This document shows, piece by piece, positions 60,803 to 64,000 of a DNA stretch of 64,000 nucleotides. A model generated the notes under the pieces. The model made no database searches. It saw only the letters and a program-made list of their open reading frames with translations, and was not told the DNA's origin. The DNA is taken from contig CAWAAR010000003.1 in assembly GCA_963780135.1 (NCBI GenBank), forward strand, positions 2,666,001-2,730,000, given 5' to 3'. Both the position numbers and the translations under genes were made by a program. The first letter of the stretch is position 1, and the number at the start of each line of letters is the position of its first letter. The stretch comes from Clostridium_AM sp963780135. GTDB lineage: Bacteria; Bacillota; Clostridia; Clostridiales; Clostridiaceae.

Positions 60803-60835
60803 AACCGCACCTACGTATGGGTGTGGTTTTAATAT
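60803..60835 (+). terminator. Hairpin between the leader ORF and htpG
   Basis: AACCGCACC (60803-60811) pairs with GGTGTGGTT (60820-60828) followed by TTAATAT; it may attenuate readthrough into htpG or mark a processing site. Confidence 0.55.
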
Positions 60836-60866
60836 GTTAAATTTATAATGAAGGGAAATGATACAA

Positions 60867-62756
60867 ATGGCTACAAAACAATTTAAAGCGGAGTCTCAAA
60901 GACTACTTGAACTAATGATTAACTCAATTTATACAAACAAAGAAATATTTTTAAGGGAACTTATATCCAATGCAAGTGATGCAATTGATAAGAGTTATTA
61001 TGGTTCACTTGTTGACAGCAGTATTAGCTTCAACAAAGATGATTTTTATATTAGAATTACAGCAGACAAAGAAAATAGAACTCTTACTATTACAGATACA
61101 GGTATTGGTATGACAAAGGACGAACTTGAAAATAACCTTGGTACTATTGCTAAAAGTGGTTCATTATCATTTAAAAATGAAAATGAAGCAAAAGAAGGCG
61201 TAGATATTATAGGTCAATTTGGAGTTGGTTTTTATTCAGCTTTCATGGTATCAGATGTAGTTATTGCAAAAAGTCGTTCTATAAATTCAGATGAAGCATA
61301 TAAGTGGGAATCAAAGGGCACAGAAGGTTATGATATTGAGCCTACCCAAAAAGAAAAAGTGGGAACTGAAATAATATTAAAAATAAAACCAAATACTGAG
61401 GATGAAAACTATGATGAATTCTTAGATGAATATAAATTAAAAACTTTAATTAAAAAATATTCTGATTTTATTAAGTATCCAATTAAAATGATGGTAAAAA
61501 AGAGTAAGGTAAAAGAAGGTACTGATAAAGAAGGTAGCGAAAAAGAATATGAAGACTACTTTGAAGATGAAACTTTAAACAGCATGGTACCAATTTGGAG
61601 AAAAAATAAAAATGAATTAAAACCTGAAGACTATGATCAATTTTATATGGATAAACACTTTGGCTATGAAAAACCTTTAAAAGCAATCCATGCTAGTGTT
61701 GAAGGATTAGCAAGTTATAATACTTTATTATTTATTCCAGCTAAAGCACCTTATGATTTCTACACAAAAGAATTTGAAAAAGGACTAGAACTTTATTCTA
61801 ATGGCGTTTTAATAATGGAAAAGTGCGGAGACTTATTACCAGATTATTTTAGCTTTGTTCAAGGTTTAGTTGATTCAGCTGATATTTCTCTTAATATTTC
61901 AAGAGAGCTTTTACAACAGGATAGACAACTTAAATTTATTGCAAAGAAAGTAAAAGATAAAATAAAAAGTGAACTTTCACTAATGCTTAAAAATGATCGT
62001 GAAAAGTATGATGAATTTTTTAAGAACTTTGGAAAACAGCTTAAATATGGTGTTTATTCTGATTTTGGAACTAATAAAGAAGTGCTTCAAGATTTATTAT
62101 TATTCTATTCTTCAACAGAGAAGAAGCTTGTAAGCATTGACGAATATGTTTCTCGTATGAAAGAAGATCAAAAATTCATATATTATGCAACTGGTGAAAG
62201 CATAGAAAAAATTGAAAAGTTACCACAAACTGAATTAGTTAAAGATAAAGGTTTTGAAATATTATATTTCACTGATGATATTGATGAATTTGCAATCAAA
62301 ATACTTGTGAATTATAAAGAAAAACAATTTAAGTCTGTTTCTAGTGGAGATTTAGGCATTGAATCTGACGAAAAAGAAGATGAGAAGGAAGTACAAGAAA
62401 ACAAAGATTTGTTTGATTTCATGAAAGAAGCTTTAAATGGTAAAGTTAAAGATGTTAAAGCATCAAAGAGATTAAAGACTCATCCAGTTTGTCTTGCTAA
62501 TGAAGGTGAACTTTCTATTGAAATGGAAAAAGTACTTAATATGATGCCAAATAATCCAAATCTTAAAGCTGATAAGATTCTAGAAATAAATACAAATCAT
62601 GAAATGTTTAATGCTATTAAAAAAGCATTTGAAGAAGATAAGGATAAAGTAAAGATGTATTCAAATCTTCTATATAATCAAGCATTACTAATTGAAGGAC
62701 TTTCAATAGAAGATCCTGTTCAATTTGCAAATGATATATGTCAGTTAATTAAATAA
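60867..62756 (+). CDS. htpG: Chaperone protein HtpG (Hsp90)
   Basis: This 629-residue ATP-dependent chaperone folds and protects client proteins. The N-terminal ATPase domain shows IFLRELISNASDAIDK, ITDTGIGMTKDELENNLGTIA and GQFGVGFYSAFMV; the middle domain has FIPAKAPYDFYTKEFEKG and LNISRELLQQDRQ; the C-terminus ends with a dimerisation part. Length is normal. I start at ATG 60867 (MATKQFK), which has GAAGGGAAATG at proper distance, rather than 9 nt earlier. The CIRCE element 230 nt upstream means HrcA control; CIRCE control of htpG is not universal (E. coli and B. subtilis differ). Confidence 0.95.
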   Translation: MATKQFKAESQRLLELMINSIYTNKEIFLRELISNASDAIDKSYYGSLVDSSISFNKDDFYIRITADKENRTLTITDTGIGMTKDELENNLGTIAKSGSLSFKNENEAKEGVDIIGQFGVGFYSAFMVSDVVIAKSRSINSDEAYKWESKGTEGYDIEPTQKEKVGTEIILKIKPNTEDENYDEFLDEYKLKTLIKKYSDFIKYPIKMMVKKSKVKEGTDKEGSEKEYEDYFEDETLNSMVPIWRKNKNELKPEDYDQFYMDKHFGYEKPLKAIHASVEGLASYNTLLFIPAKAPYDFYTKEFEKGLELYSNGVLIMEKCGDLLPDYFSFVQGLVDSADISLNISRELLQQDRQLKFIAKKVKDKIKSELSLMLKNDREKYDEFFKNFGKQLKYGVYSDFGTNKEVLQDLLLFYSSTEKKLVSIDEYVSRMKEDQKFIYYATGESIEKIEKLPQTELVKDKGFEILYFTDDIDEFAIKILVNYKEKQFKSVSSGDLGIESDEKEDEKEVQENKDLFDFMKEALNGKVKDVKASKRLKTHPVCLANEGELSIEMEKVLNMMPNNPNLKADKILEINTNHEMFNAIKKAFEEDKDKVKMYSNLLYNQALLIEGLSIEDPVQFANDICQLIK

Positions 62757-62843
62757 AACATACATTATTGTAGGTTAGTTAATATAAGAAATAAATATAA
62801 GGTTTCAATATAGAAATCTATATTTGAAATTGAACTTTAAGAA

Positions 62844-62887
62844 CGTATATGGATTTGTGTAAATTCAAATCTATATATGTTTTTTAT
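62844..62887 (+). terminator. Terminator after htpG
   Basis: CGTATATGGATTTG (62844-62857) pairs with CAAATCTATATATG (62866-62879), followed by seven T. Confidence 0.85.
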
Positions 62888-62959
62888 TAATTTCAAGTAC
62901 AGGAGATAATCTTAATTGTTTGTGGTATATGTTTTATGTGATGTATTATTATAATTGGG

Positions 62960-63084
62960 AATAATTCACTTTGACTAAATGTATAGATATTTGAATGGAG
63001 TTAACACTATATTAGCATATGCTGGAGCCACCTGTATGTGCAGATCAATTAAATTCTCAGCAGAAATGCTGAGTTTTTTATTTT
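62960..63084 (+). ncRNA. Candidate small RNA with strong terminator
   Basis: No gene lies between the htpG terminator and this second terminator (CTCAGCA GAAA TGCTGAG, 63056-63073, then TTTTTTATTTT). The intervening sequence contains another possible stem around GCATATGCTGGAGCC and TATGTGC (63017-63042). This is what an independent small RNA looks like, but no strong promoter was fixed, so this remains a candidate. Confidence 0.35.
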
Positions 63085-63250
63085 GTTAATTTATATTGGC
63101 ATATGTGCCTCTTCTGTGCTGTGATACAACACTCATCAATGTCATGAAAAACTTAATAAATTGTTCATAAATTTGTAAATAAACCATTAAAGTCATAAGT
63201 TAAAATATACTCATCAAGTAATTTTAGTGGAGGAGATAAATTTACTAATA

Positions 63251-63328
63251 AAGTGATTCTTAGATGTAATTTGAGTTTTCTTATGAGGAATACCTTTCTA
63301 CATCTGAGGCTTAGAAGAACTTATCTAG
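63251..63328 (-). repeat. Dispersed repeat, inverted copy (C)
   Basis: Read on the minus strand, this matches copy A: ctagataagttcttctaagc, then cctcagatgtagaaagg and attcctcataag, ending CTAAGAATCACTT. The outer ends form an inverted pair, as in copy A. It lies in the spacer before the partial membrane protein gene. Confidence 0.65.
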
Positions 63329-63400
63329 TTATATAGTATTTTACTTTTTATAGGACAAGTCTAGTTAATAGATAATAAATTACTGCAAAGGAGTTTTTAT

Positions 63401-64000
63401 ATGTTAGGATTAATTAAAAAAACAATATATTTAATACTTATTTTCTTCACAGGGCTTTTTATTGCATCATCATTTTTTATAAGGGCTAAGTATAATTACT
63501 TTGTGTATGGTGATACTCCCATTTTAGAAAAACAAAGTATCGGTATTTTTATTTTACTTATAGTGTTACTAATTTTATTAAGCATAATTTTGTATAGATT
63601 GTGTTTAAAATTTAATAAGTATAGTAAAAAAGTTGTAATTCCAGTAACGCTGTTGTTTTCTTTTGTTATTCAAATAATTATTATATTTTTATTTACCAGA
63701 TTGCCTACAGATGATTCTCAAACTGTAGTTTCACTAGCTTTAAACATGCTGTATAATAAAGATTATTCCTCGTTTCAAACTGGTGGATATCTTTATATGT
63801 TTCCTTTTAACTTTTCTTTTGTATTATATTTAAAAACGTTGCTGGCTATATTTCCAGATAACTATGTAGTTATAAAGATTTTTAATATACTGTTTTCTCT
63901 TGTTACAACTTTAATGATTTATTTAATATATAAAGAGATAAATTATAAGTCAAAAGAAAACGACTATGGTGTTTTAATATTTGCTGCAACATATATACCA
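63401..64000 (+). CDS. Polytopic membrane protein, partial (GT39-like)
   Basis: The gene runs off the right edge; 200 codons are visible. The N-terminus (MLGLIKKTIYLILIFFTGLF) is a membrane helix, followed by further helices and an acidic loop LPTDDSQTVVSLALNMLY (about residues 105-122), with a double Asp placed like the catalytic loop of GT39/PMT-type glycosyltransferases; later comes NYVVIKIFNILFSLVTTLMI. The arrangement resembles the 419-residue protein at 9115, but sequence identity is low. GCAAAGGAG precedes the ATG. A cell-surface glycosyltransferase is likely but not certain without the rest. Confidence 0.6.
   Translation, partial: MLGLIKKTIYLILIFFTGLFIASSFFIRAKYNYFVYGDTPILEKQSIGIFILLIVLLILLSIILYRLCLKFNKYSKKVVIPVTLLFSFVIQIIIIFLFTRLPTDDSQTVVSLALNMLYNKDYSSFQTGGYLYMFPFNFSFVLYLKTLLAIFPDNYVVIKIFNILFSLVTTLMIYLIYKEINYKSKENDYGVLIFAATYIP

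Noticed and set aside
1..64000. CRISPR arrays, rRNA and tRNA genes, prophage modules
   Set aside because: No regularly spaced repeats, no cloverleaf or rRNA sequence, and no phage structural genes were recognised on either strand.

Overview
The window looks like chromosome from a spore-forming Clostridium (sensu stricto) or a close relative. It is very AT-rich, has strong AGGAGG-type ribosome binding sites, and carries a Spo0E-like phosphatase, CarD, CIRCE/HtpG, a Cys-type formate dehydrogenase, a PrdD-like protein, a HesB-like selenoprotein and many two-component and ABC systems. No rRNA, tRNA, CRISPR array or intact prophage was seen.

Layout. 0-10 kb: end of a fructose PTS gene, a 98-bp MITE, Spo0E-like gene, HAD phosphatase, a two-component system next to a beta-helix lipoprotein, a CBS protein and a GT39-like membrane glycosyltransferase. 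10-18 kb: formate dehydrogenase, an EamA exporter that carries a copied prdD 5' end, the PrdD-like gene, a UGA-containing HesB-like selenoprotein, a CcdA-thioredoxin fusion and HxlR. This suggests a redox/selenium neighbourhood. 17.6-21.3 kb: two complete promoter-cobalamin riboswitch-terminator units in tandem, then cbiQOMN; the first unit has no gene of its own. 21.6-24.4 kb: His-tailed EamA permease, iron alcohol dehydrogenase, HxlR. 24.4-29.8 kb: a patchwork of mobile and decayed DNA (TnpB with a broken TnpA, coiled-coil protein, CarD, frameshifted second recA, MFS remnant, TetR). 29.9-34.9 kb: HXXEE protein, MarR, nitroreductase, flavin reductase, a second MITE, PRPP synthetase, TPR protein. 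35-46.2 kb: a Bce-type peptide-sensing module (ABC ATPase, broken permease, RR/HK). Inside it sits a second ABC system that includes a permease-M1 peptidase fusion and a permease cut by an IS1202-type element with a 27-bp target duplication. 46.5-56.8 kb: secreted protein, HEAT-methyltransferase, metallophosphoesterase, decayed MATE, a TetM-like GTPase fused to a YacP/Rae1-type NYN nuclease, MerR, Dus, acetyltransferase. 56.8-64 kb: secreted protein, lipoprotein, ECF sigma/anti-sigma pair, CIRCE-controlled htpG with a broken small ORF in its leader, and a partial membrane protein.

Most notable are the ribosomal-protection GTPase-NYN nuclease fusion at 51757-54420 (candidate ribosome-targeted RNA cleavage or rescue factor), the orphan cobalamin riboswitch transcript, the selenoprotein with its thiol-redox neighbours, and a run of single-base lesions in A/T homopolymers. 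Those lesions break recA2, bceB, an ABC ATPase start and the htpG leader ORF; they may be real decay or sequencing error.
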